NCBI GenBank assembly: GCA_022661535.1
Contig: JAKULF010000002.1
Location: 1 to 64,000 of the forward strand
Direction: 5' to 3'
Source: Eutypa lata
Lineage: Eukaryota; Ascomycota; Sordariomycetes; Xylariales; Diatrypaceae
DNA: 64,000 bases
Part shown: one piece after another, positions 48,108 to 57,538 of the stretch
Layout of the letters: the number at the start of each line of letters is the position of its first letter
Numbering within the stretch: position 1 is the stretch's first letter
Made by a program: the position numbers and the translations under genes
Notes under the pieces: generated by a model
What the model was told of the DNA's origin: nothing
Databases searched by the model: none
The model's input: the letters and a program-made list of their open reading frames with translations, nothing else

Positions 48108-48232
48108 TAAAAATATCATAACAACAAAATAAAAATAAAGATGCAATTATGATTGTATTCTCTAAGTGTCTCTCTGCTAAGCTAAGTAATGGGGAGACCT
48201 ATCTAATGACCGAATCACGTGACCCACCCACA
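48108..48232. repeat. right direct repeat (candidate 3' LTR)
   Basis: Partner of 37843-37967. It begins TA where the left copy has TG, consistent with a RIP-type G-to-A change, and ends CA. Here the A states concentrate in the left half, again the side facing the AT block; the outer half keeps GACC, GAATCACGTGACCC and CCCACA. Confidence 0.75.
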
Positions 48233-48236
48233 CTAT
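48233..48236. repeat. right target-site duplication CTAT
   Basis: CTAT directly after the right 125-bp repeat, matching 37839-37842. Confidence 0.6.
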
Positions 48237-49150
48237 GTATGACAATGGGCTGAAAGCTGTGGCTCATGTGGCTCATATTAGTGTACCTACGCCTCTAGGT
48301 ATGTATGTAGTAATAATACTCAGCCCCCTGGCCCCCAAGGGAGAGAGTTCACACTAGATTGTACCCACGATAAGGTCTGGCCGGGCTGTTGGGTGCCATC
48401 CACAGCTGCCACCACTGGGATCGGTGGGGGCCAAAGGGGGGGCTGACTTGCTAGTGTGCCCTGGACCAGGCCCTGAACCAACTCTTCCAAAAAAATTCGG
48501 GTAGATACGCGAACTTCTTCTTTTCTTTCTTTTCTTTAGCCCACTTTCGTACGCTCCGGTCAAGTCAAGTCCCGTCACGTCACGTCCCGTCAGTCAACCC
48601 GTAACTACAGTTCCTGCGTCAAGTTCTCTTAACTTCCGTTCGGGTTGCTAGATTCCCTTCTCCTCTTCTTCTTCTTCTCCCCAGCCAATCCGGTTCTTTT
48701 TATTCTTTATTTTTGATTGATTCTTCGCCAAGGTCAAGCAGTTGGATAACATTAGGCTCGCTTCTATCTATCTATCCATCCCTCACGTCATCAACAAACC
48801 CGACGACAGACTTTTTCATAAACCGTCATAGATCGTCGACTTCCCGAGATCGTGCAGTCAATCAGTTATATCTGCGTAATCATCTACTAGAGTAACTAAA
48901 CAAAGAGCATTTACAGAGTTTCGATCACCTGGTCAATTCTCTTTGTTCTCTCTTGAAGTGTTCCTGCCCTACCTAGTATCCTATTCGGCCGTCCTACCAC
49001 CGACGAAGGAGAAAACCGCCTTAGCACCACGCCGATCCTACGTCCGAGCATCCACAACTGCTGTGAACCCAATCAAGTAATCGATAATAAAACCGAACAA
49101 CAAGAACAAAACCGCCCTGCAATCCCGCTTTTCTGTGGCTTTAACTAGTC
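48237..49150 (+). promoter_or_regulatory. promoter and leader of the eIF2A gene
   Basis: About 0.9 kb of normal-composition DNA between the element and the eIF2A start. It holds a TCAAG/TCACG tandem (48559-48594, units of GTCAAGTC and GTCACGTC ending CCCGTCA), a pyrimidine tract at 48655-48682 rich in CTTCTT, and a CCAAT box at 48685-48689. CT-rich tracts followed by a long leader are usual for highly expressed fungal housekeeping genes. Transcription start not determinable. Confidence 0.55.
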
Positions 49151-51337
49151 ATGGCGAACCCGTTGCAGTTTGTTTACCGAACCCAGAAGGCCATAGGCAT
49201 TTTCGACGCTGCGCCTGTCTACGAGCCTTTACCTGGTTTCGCTAAGCCCGAAGGGAATCTGCGATGCTGTGTCTATTCACCCTGCGGCCGCTACCTCGCC
49301 TGGGCGTCTAACGAACTTGTCTCTGTCGTCGATGCCTCCGTCGGTTATATTATTACCACCGTGAATGTGCCCAATGTTTTCGAGGTCGCTTTCTCCCCCC
49401 GTGGCTCTTTCCTGAGTACATGGGAGAGGCCGGCCAAGGATGAGGCTGGTGATGCTACGAAGAATTTTAAGATCTGGCGCACAGTCGAGGACCTTCCCGA
49501 GGGTGTCGAGAAGCAACCTATAGGGAAGTTCGTTCAGAAATCACAGACGGGTTGGAATCTTCAGTACACCTCGGATGAGAAGTTCTGTGCCCGCCTCGTC
49601 ACCAACGAGGTTCAGTTCTATACCAGCGACGACTTGACCACAGTCTGGAACAAATTGCGAGTGGAAGGTGTTACCGACTTCTCCCTCGCTCCTGGTCAGA
49701 GCCATAACGTGGCTGTCTTCATTCCGGAGCGAAAGGTGAGTTAATTGGGATGTCAAATAGTATAGAATCGAATCACGAAAGCTAACGTATCTCCTAAGGG
49801 CCAACCTGCTGCAGTCAAGGTTTTCAATGTTCCGCAGTTCAACACCCCCATCTCGCAGAAGACGTTCTTTAAAGGCGACAAAGTGCAGCTTAAGTGGAAT
49901 AGCTTAGGAACTGCGTTGCTCGTACTCGCACAGACGGATGTTGATAAATCCAACAAGAGCTACTACGGAGAAACGAACCTCTACCTTCTTAGCTCTAACG
50001 GGTCTGTCGATGCTCGCGTGACCCTCGACAAGGAGGGCCCTATTCATGATGTTACCTGGTCTCCCAATGGCAGAGAATTTGGCGTCATCTACGGATACAT
50101 GCCCTCGAAGACGACCATCTTCAGCCAACGTGCTGTTGCTCAACATTCGTTCGCTATTGCTCCCCGTAACACCATAATATTTTCGCCAACTGGCAGATTC
50201 GTTTTGGTTGCTGGATTCGGCAATCTGGCTGGGCAGATCGATGTTTATGACATGTCGAAGGACTACCGCAAGGTCTGCACCATCGAAAGTGGCAACCCTA
50301 GCGTCTGTCAGTGGAGCCCCGATAGTCGTTATATTATGACCGCTACTACTTCCCCACGCCTTCGTGTCGACAACGGAGTTAAGTTGTGGCACGTTGGAGG
50401 AGGAATTATGTACCACGAGGACATGGTTGAACTATACAACGTGTCCTGGAGGCCCATTTTGCCAGAAAATCTCCCGAGTGGAGATCCCTTGAATCCCGTC
50501 CCCACGCCGCATTCGTCGGCCGTGGCATATCTGGGTACCGTGAAGACGCCATCGAAGCCCGTCGGTGCATATCGCCCGCCGGGTGCTCGTGGCATGTCCA
50601 CACCCCTTCATTTCCGCCGCGAGGATGAAGGCGGCGCCGCCCATGTAGTGAGCAATGGTTCCTCTAACGTAGGTCCAAACGGTTTCGGAAGGTCTCGTCA
50701 ACAGGTACCTGGTGCAGACTTGCTCAAGTCAGGCAGCCGATCTGTTCCGGGTGCGGCTGGGACTGATGCTGCGGGCGAAGGTGACGAGAACCTGTCCAAG
50801 GCTGCGCTGAAAAACAAGAAGAAGCGCAACAACAAGAAGGCTAAGGAGGCGGAGGCTAAGACCGATGGCAAGAACACGGGATTAGCGCCTCCGGGTCAGG
50901 AGCACGGCTCTGGCTCTGGAAACGAGGGACGCAGCCCAGAGCGGCGCGGCCAGTATAACAACCAGCAGCGCCACAACCGCAGTCGTTCCCGGCATAACGG
51001 CCCGGGTAACAACCAGGGTGGTGGTAGGAACCGCAGCAACACGCAGCGGAATGGAAATACTCAGCAACCGCAGCAACAGCAACAGGATGGTGGTGCCCCG
51101 TTGGCCCCCCGTGCTGCTGCTGTGGAAGCCACCCAACCGGCCATCATCGAGCCCTCTTCCCAACACCCGGAAGCGAAGAAGCTCCGCAGCTTGCAGAAGA
51201 AGCTTCGAGCAATCGAGGACCTGGAGATGAGGCAGGCAGCAGGCGAGAAGCTGGAGGATACCCAGCTCAAGAAAATCGCCACCAAGGTGTCAGTGGCTAA
51301 GGACCTCGAGGGCCTGGAGAAGTCAAGCCGGGTGTAA
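49151..51337 (+). CDS. eIF2A: eukaryotic translation initiation factor 2A (eIF2A)
   Basis: Two exons, 49151-49735 and 49799-51337, give 707 residues; the 63-nt intron has donor GTGAGT, branch GCTAAC and acceptor TAAG. The N-terminal 400 residues form a WD-type beta-propeller (PF08662): VYSPCGRYLAWAS, VAFSPRGSFLSTWERP, KWNSLGTALLVLAQTDVDKSNKSYYGE, DVTWSPNGREFGVIYGYMP, IFSPTGRFVLVAGFGNLAG and WSPDSRYIMTATTSPRLRVDNG, which together are diagnostic. After about 470 comes a low-complexity, Gln/Asn/Arg-rich segment with basic KKKRNNKKAKE, then a C-terminal helical region (KKLRSLQKKLRAIEDLEMRQ) like that of other eIF2A proteins. It binds initiator tRNA and the 40S subunit in a non-canonical route. 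A clean housekeeping gene 0.9 kb from a RIP block. Confidence 0.94.
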
Positions 51338-51742
51338 GGTTGACTTTTATCGGCGTCTGGGGAAAAGAAAATGGGGGGCAAGTCGTATAGGGTTGATCAG
51401 ATAAATAATCAGATATATGGAAGTCCTCGGTGAAATACAAATTTCACCCAACTGGGACTTCCGCTACATAATCAATGAGTTGACAAGTTTATCGCATCAG
51501 ATAACAATGACAATATGCTAGCAACATAGTGAGTTAAGTGCGTGCCTACCTGCTGTATGGGCCATTATCTTAGAGATCGTGAAGAGCTGAAATGACAGCA
51601 AGCAGGGGCCCAAGCCGCCTAAGCTCGTACTGACGATCATTATTGCGAGACTTTTAAGTCTTCCATCATAAAAGGAACCCCTTAAATGCCCGGCCCCTAC
51701 GCCAACTCCCACCGCTCCAAGAGGGGGTTTGCAAAAATTAAT
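51338..51742. other. 3' flank of eIF2A
   Basis: About 400 bp without a gene. A short inverted repeat, GAAGTCC...GGACTTC, spans about 51419-51463 just after the eIF2A stop and could lie in its 3' UTR. Confidence 0.5.
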
Positions 51743-51756
51743 AAAAAACAAAAAAA
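51743..51756 (-). terminator. oligo-T Pol III terminator
   Basis: On the minus strand two T runs (seven and six T) begin about eight bases beyond the tRNA-like 3' end, as expected for RNA polymerase III termination. Confidence 0.6.
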
Positions 51757-51763
51757 GAAATGT

Positions 51764-51944
51764 TGCCTGGTCCAGGATTCGAACCTGGGTCTTCTTTCGC
51801 CGTTCTGTGGAGGTGGAATATTCTCACAGGGTGTGAAGATTCACCCGGATGTTTTGTGGTGTACATTTTTTGTACAGCCGCAGGGCATCGAACCCGAAGT
51901 CTTCAGTTGTTCTTTCGGACGTGTTACCACTACACCAACCTGGC
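51764..51944 (-). tRNA. tRNA-like Pol III locus with about 110-nt insertion (isotype not assignable)
   Basis: The 5' end GCCAGGT (51944-51938) pairs with ACCAGGC (51771-51765) at six of seven positions, forming an acceptor stem; a D arm GTGT-AGTGGTA-ACAC follows with a four-pair stem, and the 3' end has a perfect T arm CCAGG-TTCGAAT-CCTGG. An A box (51926-51937) and B box GGTTCGAATCC (51775-51785) fit Pol III promoters, and an oligo-T terminator follows. The span is 181 nt rather than about 73, and no standard anticodon stem-loop can be drawn. The middle holds a second B-box-like GGTTCGATGCC (51884-51894), a TGTACA inverted repeat (51860-51876) and a long hairpin. It may be an intron-bearing tRNA, two fused degenerate tRNAs or a SINE head. 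Confidence 0.4.
51812..51845. other. long hairpin inside the tRNA-like locus
   Basis: GGTG...CTCACA and TGTGAAG...CACC pair as an imperfect stem of about 13 pairs with small bulges and a GGG loop. It lies in the part of the locus that would be looped out of a normal tRNA. Confidence 0.5.
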
Positions 51945-52663
51945 TTCTAATTGTTGGAAGGGTGGTGTCTTATTTTGATTTATATGGTTGACTGGCTTAG
52001 TACTATGGATGTATGTATGTATGTAAATGTCATTGGCTGCCGAGTACATGCGTACTTCATACGTATATGTATTATTTTCCTAGTGGGCGAAGCATGTGGT
52101 GCTTTTAAAAGTAATACCGGCTACCAGGTAGTAGTATCTCCCTTTCAAGATACCTTAGGTACATGTATCATGTAAGTTATCTGACTACCTAGTCACCGTT
52201 AGACCTGTATCAAACGCACAGCTTCTTATTACCCCTCAGTTAACGCCTCTGATATTATGCAGACGTAGACGCGCAATTAGATATCTAAATAAGACGACGA
52301 GACGATCTCGTTCCGTACCTACTTACCTATGTGCGAGCGAACCAAGTGTCAATCTCAAAATTGAGTACACCACCCAAGTGTTGCTATAGTGAAGACGGAA
52401 GCTAAGTCACGTTCATAGGCAGAATAAGTCAATATGGAATACTTCCCCGGCCATACTGCGCGCCCAGTGAAGTCCACGCGGGTGCAAGATACAGCCTTGG
52501 CTTTAAGTGAAATCCCATTTATTATTTGCCGATGTGGTGAAGAAACGGAAAAAGGCCAGGACCTGCTATTATATACGATGCAGCTATTTACATACTCTCA
52601 ATGTCAAATCTCACCGGGGGGGAAAGTCTAGTCTAAGAAGCTCAGTGTCCCATTTGTAGGCCC
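51945..52663. other. intergenic region
   Basis: About 720 bp with short ATGTATGTATGT and TACCTA-type runs. A plus frame at 52434-52631 shows no family features and no splice partner; not called. Confidence 0.5.
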
Positions 52664-53464
52664 TTAAGCCTCGTACAATCCGCCAAATTCCGTGCACCCC
52701 TCTGGGACATCAGAGCCGGTCTGGACGTAGACCTAGATATAATGGCATTAGTTGCCTAGTTACTCAATCTGTATATCTAGGGGTTCCCGACGAAGCCGGC
52801 AAGACGACCAGTCTAACATGTCCAACAAGGAAGAAAGGAGTGGGTTTATAAATAAAAAAATGGGAAAAGAGCACAACTTACAAAGATGCCGCTACTCTCG
52901 GGACAGGCGATGAACTCCTGCTCCACCCCGTAGCCATCGTTCGTCTGATCTGCGACGAGTCTGCCGTCTTCGCTGATCGACCAGAAGTTCCACCCGCTGG
53001 TGGCAGTATCGAACCGGATGGACCGATACGAGGGATGGGGCTCCGTGCCGACATTGTGGATCTGGGCCAGCCGCGCTCCGGCGTTGTATAGGTTGCCCCC
53101 GTCGAGGGAGAAATCCGCGGCCTCGCTCTCGGGTACCAGCATGGCCCAGTTGTAGTCTATTATTAGATATTAGAGGGGAAGAAGTACGTGAGTGTATGTT
53201 AGTTGGTTGGTTGAAACAGGATTATCTAATCGATGTTGAAAATTTTCATGGAAAGAAAAAGGGGGGAAAAGTGAAAAGGGGAGAGAGCTCTATCCTATGC
53301 GTGTCTGACAAGGAGCTAGAAGCACATAAGGTATAGAGAGACGTACCGTCTGCGCCGGGCTGGTAGGACAAGAACTTTCCACCATCGTACTCGGTGTAGA
53401 ACCGCACGGCCAACGTCTGTGAGATGAGGGCCATAGCGGCGAGGATCTTCGATAAGGAACCCAT
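52664..53464 (-). CDS. small secreted protein, 153 aa
   Basis: Three exons, 53464-53347, 53156-52882 and 52732-52664, give 153 residues; introns of 190 and 149 nt with donors GTACGT and GTAAGT, long relative to the short exons. The N-terminus MGSLSKILAAMALISQTLA is a clear signal peptide (cleavage after LA expected). The mature protein is acidic and aromatic-rich, with a repeated feel: FSLDGGNLYNAG, GWNFWSISEDGRLV, QEFIACPESSG and a final VPEGCTEFGG. Two cysteines (in IACPE and PEGC) could form one disulfide. No enzyme motif. It resembles the many lineage-specific secreted fungal proteins; an effector or cell-wall role is possible but unproven. The coding call rests on signal peptide, in-frame splicing and composition. 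Confidence 0.68.
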
Positions 53465-54585
53465 TTTCTGGATATAAGAGAATGGAATGATCGAGAATAA
53501 GTAATATGTGACGAAGCAATAGTGTTGACTTGTTAGGCACTAGTTGAACGCCTTTCTGCTCTCTCTGTTGAGCGGCATCACTATAGTATAAATACACGAT
53601 TGGAAATAACGCCAAAACGATGTCCTGTAGTGCCATACAGCCAAAGCATTAACTAATAACTGTGCTGTTAATCCCAGCATAACCTAGGCGGCCTAGGATA
53701 GGTAGTAAATTGGCCATTCACAGTATAGCATTACAGAGGGCAACTTCCAAATCTAGCAATCCCCATCGTGGTTCAGGTGCTGTGCCGCAATGGCGCCCAT
53801 TGAAGAAGGACCGCAACTTAAGAGAGGGAGTAGTTTGCGAAGACTCGGGGACTCTGGCTCTGATTACAAATATGAGTTACGAGCCAAGCTTCTCAACACG
53901 CCTTCCAATTGTAGATAATCAATCGATTAGTCGAGGGCGTTGGGCCATCTAAACCAAAGCAAGGTTTCATTTTTAAGGAGCTCGCTGGCGCTTCCGATTG
54001 AGAGCCAAGGCCGGCCTTCACCGAATTTCCAAAAGGCTTTCATTGAAAATATCTATCAAGATATCATATTATACTACTCTTTCTATTTGAAGCTACTATT
54101 CTTTACCCTGGATGCCTAGGACCATCAGAAATCTAATTGCTACCAGGGCTAGGGAATACGACAACGGCTAGATACTACCAATAGTTTCATTCGGGGGTTC
54201 AAAACCAATATTTCATTCACAGGGACTCCGATTGCTTGTAAAATAATAACCCTTAAGCGATACCCGGGGGTAGCTAATGATGGTGGTCTGAATGTAGGAA
54301 AAGCTGTTACGGATGAACGCCCAAAGCAAGTACCTAATAACCCAGACGCCTCATAAATGCTGTTTTCTCAATCTAATGTGTTATTCCACAGTTTCTCCCA
54401 TTTCTTGTTGTACTTCGGAGTGGTCGGTCTCGCGATCACACACACACATCCATAAAAGGCATAGAAGGCGCCGAAAGTTTCAAACTCAACACACACACAC
54501 TCGCTATTGCCAGAGATGGTCTCTGCTGTATACATACTTACATACTGAATAAATAAACTGCAACAATCCAATGAATTTTTGCAAA
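53465..54585. other. intergenic region
   Basis: About 1.1 kb: upstream flank of the secreted-protein gene and 3' flank of the amino-acid transporter. It has CA-rich runs near 54437-54447 and 54490-54501. No gene seen. Confidence 0.5.
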
Positions 54586-56409
54586 TCAGAGAAAGCTATT
54601 CACAAGAGTGACGGTGGTAGTGTAGACCATGCAAATGACGCCAAGCACCATGAAGACGATATCACCAACCTTGGCGGGCCACGACTCCGCCACGCCTTTG
54701 TAATGCAAATACGCCGGGTATATGTACACGAGCGGGACGCAGGCGAACGAGCCGATGAGCGCGACGAAGCGGTCCAGGTTCCCGGCGCCCAGGACCGAGA
54801 TGCAGCCGCAGAAGGCGACGACGACGGTCCGGAACCCGTTCTTGACCCACTTGGTACGGGGGTTCTTTTTCCCCGAGTAGTGGGCGCCGAAGAGCTTCCC
54901 CTCCATGATGCGCAGGGCGGGGAACAGCTGGACCGGGTTCCCGACCAGCACCGCGACCGAGTACAGGAACTGCACGGCGTTGACGAACTTGCTGGTCTGC
55001 GGGTAGTTGTTGATGATCTCGATGTACGTGTTCTCGCCGAAGGTGGCGTAGCAGAGCGCGCCGACCGACGTGAACAGGATCGTGATGATGAGCATGACGG
55101 TGCCCAGCAGGAACTCGAACCGCTCCGGCTTCGCCATGGACGATTCGATGGGGAGGATCAGCCCTATGCCTTCGAAGGTGAATATCGCGGCGCCTACTGT
55201 GAGCGTGTAGGAGCTGGGGTTGAAGAGCACCACCGAGGGGTGCATGCCGTCGGAGACGAGGTGCGCGACGTCGTAGTAGTAAATGTACCCAACTCCCATC
55301 AGGATGCAGATGTCCGCGATGAGGGCCGCGGGGCCAAGCTTGGCGATGTTTCGCACGAACGAGAGTGGGATCAAGACGAGAACCTGCAACAGGACCAGAG
55401 CAATGGTGGAGAGGGGACTGGGACCATGGAAAACCGCGATGAGGAAGGACGTTATGTTCTCAGCGACGAAGACGATACCAGCACACACGAACCCAAGCTG
55501 GGAAAGCGTGATAGACCCCAATATGAGCCCGCGCATGCCATCTCCGGAAACGGCCTGGCCGATCTCTCCATAACCACCCCCATACCGCTTCTTGCACGCC
55601 AGGAGGAGATGGAACGCTAACATGGTGACGGCAGAAACAGTTAGCAGAGTCATGGACGAGAACAGGATACCGCCGTTGCGGAACGCCCGCGGAAGGAACA
55701 TGATGCCCGTCCCGATAAACGCCTTCAGCAACGTGAAGAAAGTCTTCGTAGTACTCGCAGTAGCAGAACGCGAAGTCTGGGTGCTCCGACGCCTTCCAAG
55801 TAGCGGTCTGGTCTCGGAAGGTTCCTCTTCGGCGGCAGCAGCCTCGGCTTCCGCTCTCGCCGCCTCCTCCTCTTCCCCCTCGGACTCGACGGCCTCCTCG
55901 TCGGTGTCGGCGAGGTCCTCGCCGGCGAAGTTCCCGTACAGGTCCAGGAACTCGACGAAGTTCCTGGTGACCGGGGCGCGGGAACCCCAGACCTGGTCCT
56001 TCTGCCGGCGCTGGCGGATGAAGGCGCGCCGGAAGCCGCCGGGCGCCAGTTGGTCGTTCACGGTGAGGCCGTCGGGGGACGCCGCTGCGTCCGGCACGGA
56101 AATGTGCGGGTGGTGGAATGTGGCGGCGCGCTTGTGGTACTTGATCCGGGTGGCGGTCTTGAAGATCTCACGATGCATGTCGCCCCCCTGCAGCTTCAGC
56201 GACGAGGTCTGCTCGCCGCTGGCGCTACCGGAGTCATCGTCGGCTGAAGTGATGGATTGGGCCGCTGTCGGCCTTGTTGTTGCTGTTGCTGCTGAAGTGG
56301 AAGGCAGCGACGAGCTTCCGTCAAATTCAGCCGAATAACCCTCCGGAAGGTGCTCCGAAATCACTTGAGCCTCATGGCTCGCCTGAGGAAGAGGCGGTGT
56401 ATTGACCAT
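54586..56409 (-). CDS. AVT3/AVT4-type vacuolar amino-acid transporter
   Basis: 607 residues, one exon, from the ATG at 56409; an upstream in-frame TTG is not used. A soluble N-terminus of about 215 residues is rich in Ser, Glu and Ala (acidic ESEGEEEEAARAEAEAAAAEEE near 175-200). The Aa_trans domain (PF01490) begins with TKTFFTLLKAFIGTGIMFLPRAFRNGG, the signature of the SLC36/AVT3-4 branch, and continues through about eleven hydrophobic segments, with FEGIGLILPIESSM in helix 6 and a terminal VYTTTVTLVNSFL. AVT3/4 export neutral amino acids from the vacuole using the proton gradient. The GC-rich coding sequence gives long antisense frames that are not genes. Substrate range cannot be read from sequence. 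Confidence 0.92.
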   Translation of the reverse strand: MVNTPPLPQASHEAQVISEHLPEGYSAEFDGSSSLPSTSAATATTRPTAAQSITSADDDSGSASGEQTSSLKLQGGDMHREIFKTATRIKYHKRAATFHHPHISVPDAAASPDGLTVNDQLAPGGFRRAFIRQRRQKDQVWGSRAPVTRNFVEFLDLYGNFAGEDLADTDEEAVESEGEEEEAARAEAEAAAAEEEPSETRPLLGRRRSTQTSRSATASTTKTFFTLLKAFIGTGIMFLPRAFRNGGILFSSMTLLTVSAVTMLAFHLLLACKKRYGGGYGEIGQAVSGDGMRGLILGSITLSQLGFVCAGIVFVAENITSFLIAVFHGPSPLSTIALVLLQVLVLIPLSFVRNIAKLGPAALIADICILMGVGYIYYYDVAHLVSDGMHPSVVLFNPSSYTLTVGAAIFTFEGIGLILPIESSMAKPERFEFLLGTVMLIITILFTSVGALCYATFGENTYIEIINNYPQTSKFVNAVQFLYSVAVLVGNPVQLFPALRIMEGKLFGAHYSGKKNPRTKWVKNGFRTVVVAFCGCISVLGAGNLDRFVALIGSFACVPLVYIYPAYLHYKGVAESWPAKVGDIVFMVLGVICMVYTTTVTLVNSFL

Positions 56410-57538
56410 TGTGTTGTTGTACTTAACCAAACGAGAGATAAAGATAAAGAAATGAGGTGATACGCTACGGTAGCTATAATTTCGATTCCATTGAAGGTCT
56501 CTTTGTGTAGTCGGAGCCTATAATAGACTGTTCTTCTCAAAAATCCATGCACCAGCTTGATGATGTTTCAAGCAATGGTGATTTAGTGATTGCAAGTTGA
56601 GTCTTCTTGAGGTTGGAAGTATGTATGTTGTATGTAGTTGTGGGTTGTTAGTGGAATTGAAGTTATTATTAAATAAGAGAAATTCTTAGTTTTTTGTTAG
56701 CGTCGGTCGGCAAGGAACGACGATCCGGCATTTCAATCGTCTACACCTGGCAATCGGAACATCGCATTCTAGACCCTGAAGTGGAGAGCGCGGGGGGGCA
56801 AAACCTACCAAAAACCACACACTCTAGACCCCAGAGACCCGCAACTCGGATACTGCAGGGTGAAGATTCTGTTCAATGACGTTGCGCAACATGACTGGGC
56901 TGCTCATTAGGTAGGTAAATGGGGCTCCTGTCAGGGCGGTAAAGCGCTGTTGGTCTCAGCGGAGTCCACGTGCCTAAGTACATACAGGCAATGTAAGTGT
57001 CGTCACCAGTACAAACTTCATTCGATTGCCCCGCAACTTCTCCTTGCATCCATACGTTTCTCAAGCATGCACGTTGATTGGGAGGGGGGTCACGATACTA
57101 AGTACGTAGTAGTCCTGAAGGGAGGTAGTTAAATATCGAATGTTAAGTCAACAGATTTCAGGATCGTCGAATTCGTCAGACGAGAAGGGTAGTCTAAACT
57201 GGAAAGTAAGAATAAATTCATTTGAAGAGTAAATGGAATCAACGAAGCCAAACCATAGACTGAGAAACCAGGGCTGAACGGTATAGATTATGAGGCTGCT
57301 CTGGGAACCAATATGTATTAAGTCGAGTATACATACAAAATGACTATGCAGGTTATCCCTTCTCACCGACATAATGAGAGAGATCTGCAGTCTTATGACT
57401 GAGCATCACATGATTTCTAAGATGTTGTCGACGCACCAACCTCAAACGTTTGCTGCCCCGAGGACCAAGAGACCTGCCTTTGAACAGTATCGATTTATTT
57501 TGATTTACATTCGTGATTCATGCTAACTACGTATACAT
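56410..57538. other. intergenic region
   Basis: About 1.1 kb between two minus-strand genes; upstream flank of the amino-acid transporter. GTATGTATGTTGTATGTAG-like runs near 56620-56640. No coding segment supported. Confidence 0.5.

Larger units (their letters stand above)
37843..48232. mobile_element. RIP-degraded LTR-type retroelement, 10.4 kb
   Basis: A continuous AT-rich block (hand-counted lines show roughly 7-15% G+C) bounded by ungapped 125-bp direct repeats and a 4-bp CTAT duplication. No frame over 60 codons survives on either strand between 37.9 and 48.3 kb. Remaining C sits mostly in CpT and CpG, remaining G mostly in ApG and CpG; CpA and TpG are rare, the pattern left by repeat-induced point mutation. 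The first 50 and last 50 bases inside the repeats keep more G+C (for example CCACCGCG near 38000 and GATTCGCGAGG near 48065). Size and structure fit a Gypsy- or Copia-like element, but the short repeats are unusual and the protein genes are unreadable, so the superfamily cannot be named. A nested pair of elements is possible. Confidence 0.7.

Noticed and set aside
37843..48232. AT-rich block as a mitochondrial insertion or centromere
   Set aside because: No mitochondrial genes or tRNAs, CpG retained, CpA/TpG depleted, and terminal direct repeats with a target duplication explain it as a RIP-degraded element.
51686..51991. Plus-strand frame of 101 codons
   Set aside because: It contains GFEPGS/GIEPEV-like peptides, the usual mistranslation of tRNA T-arm sequences; the DNA is the tRNA-like locus.
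54571..56338. Plus-strand frames of 349 and 248 codons opposite the amino-acid transporter
   Set aside because: Antisense; the minus strand has eleven membrane segments and an AVT signature.
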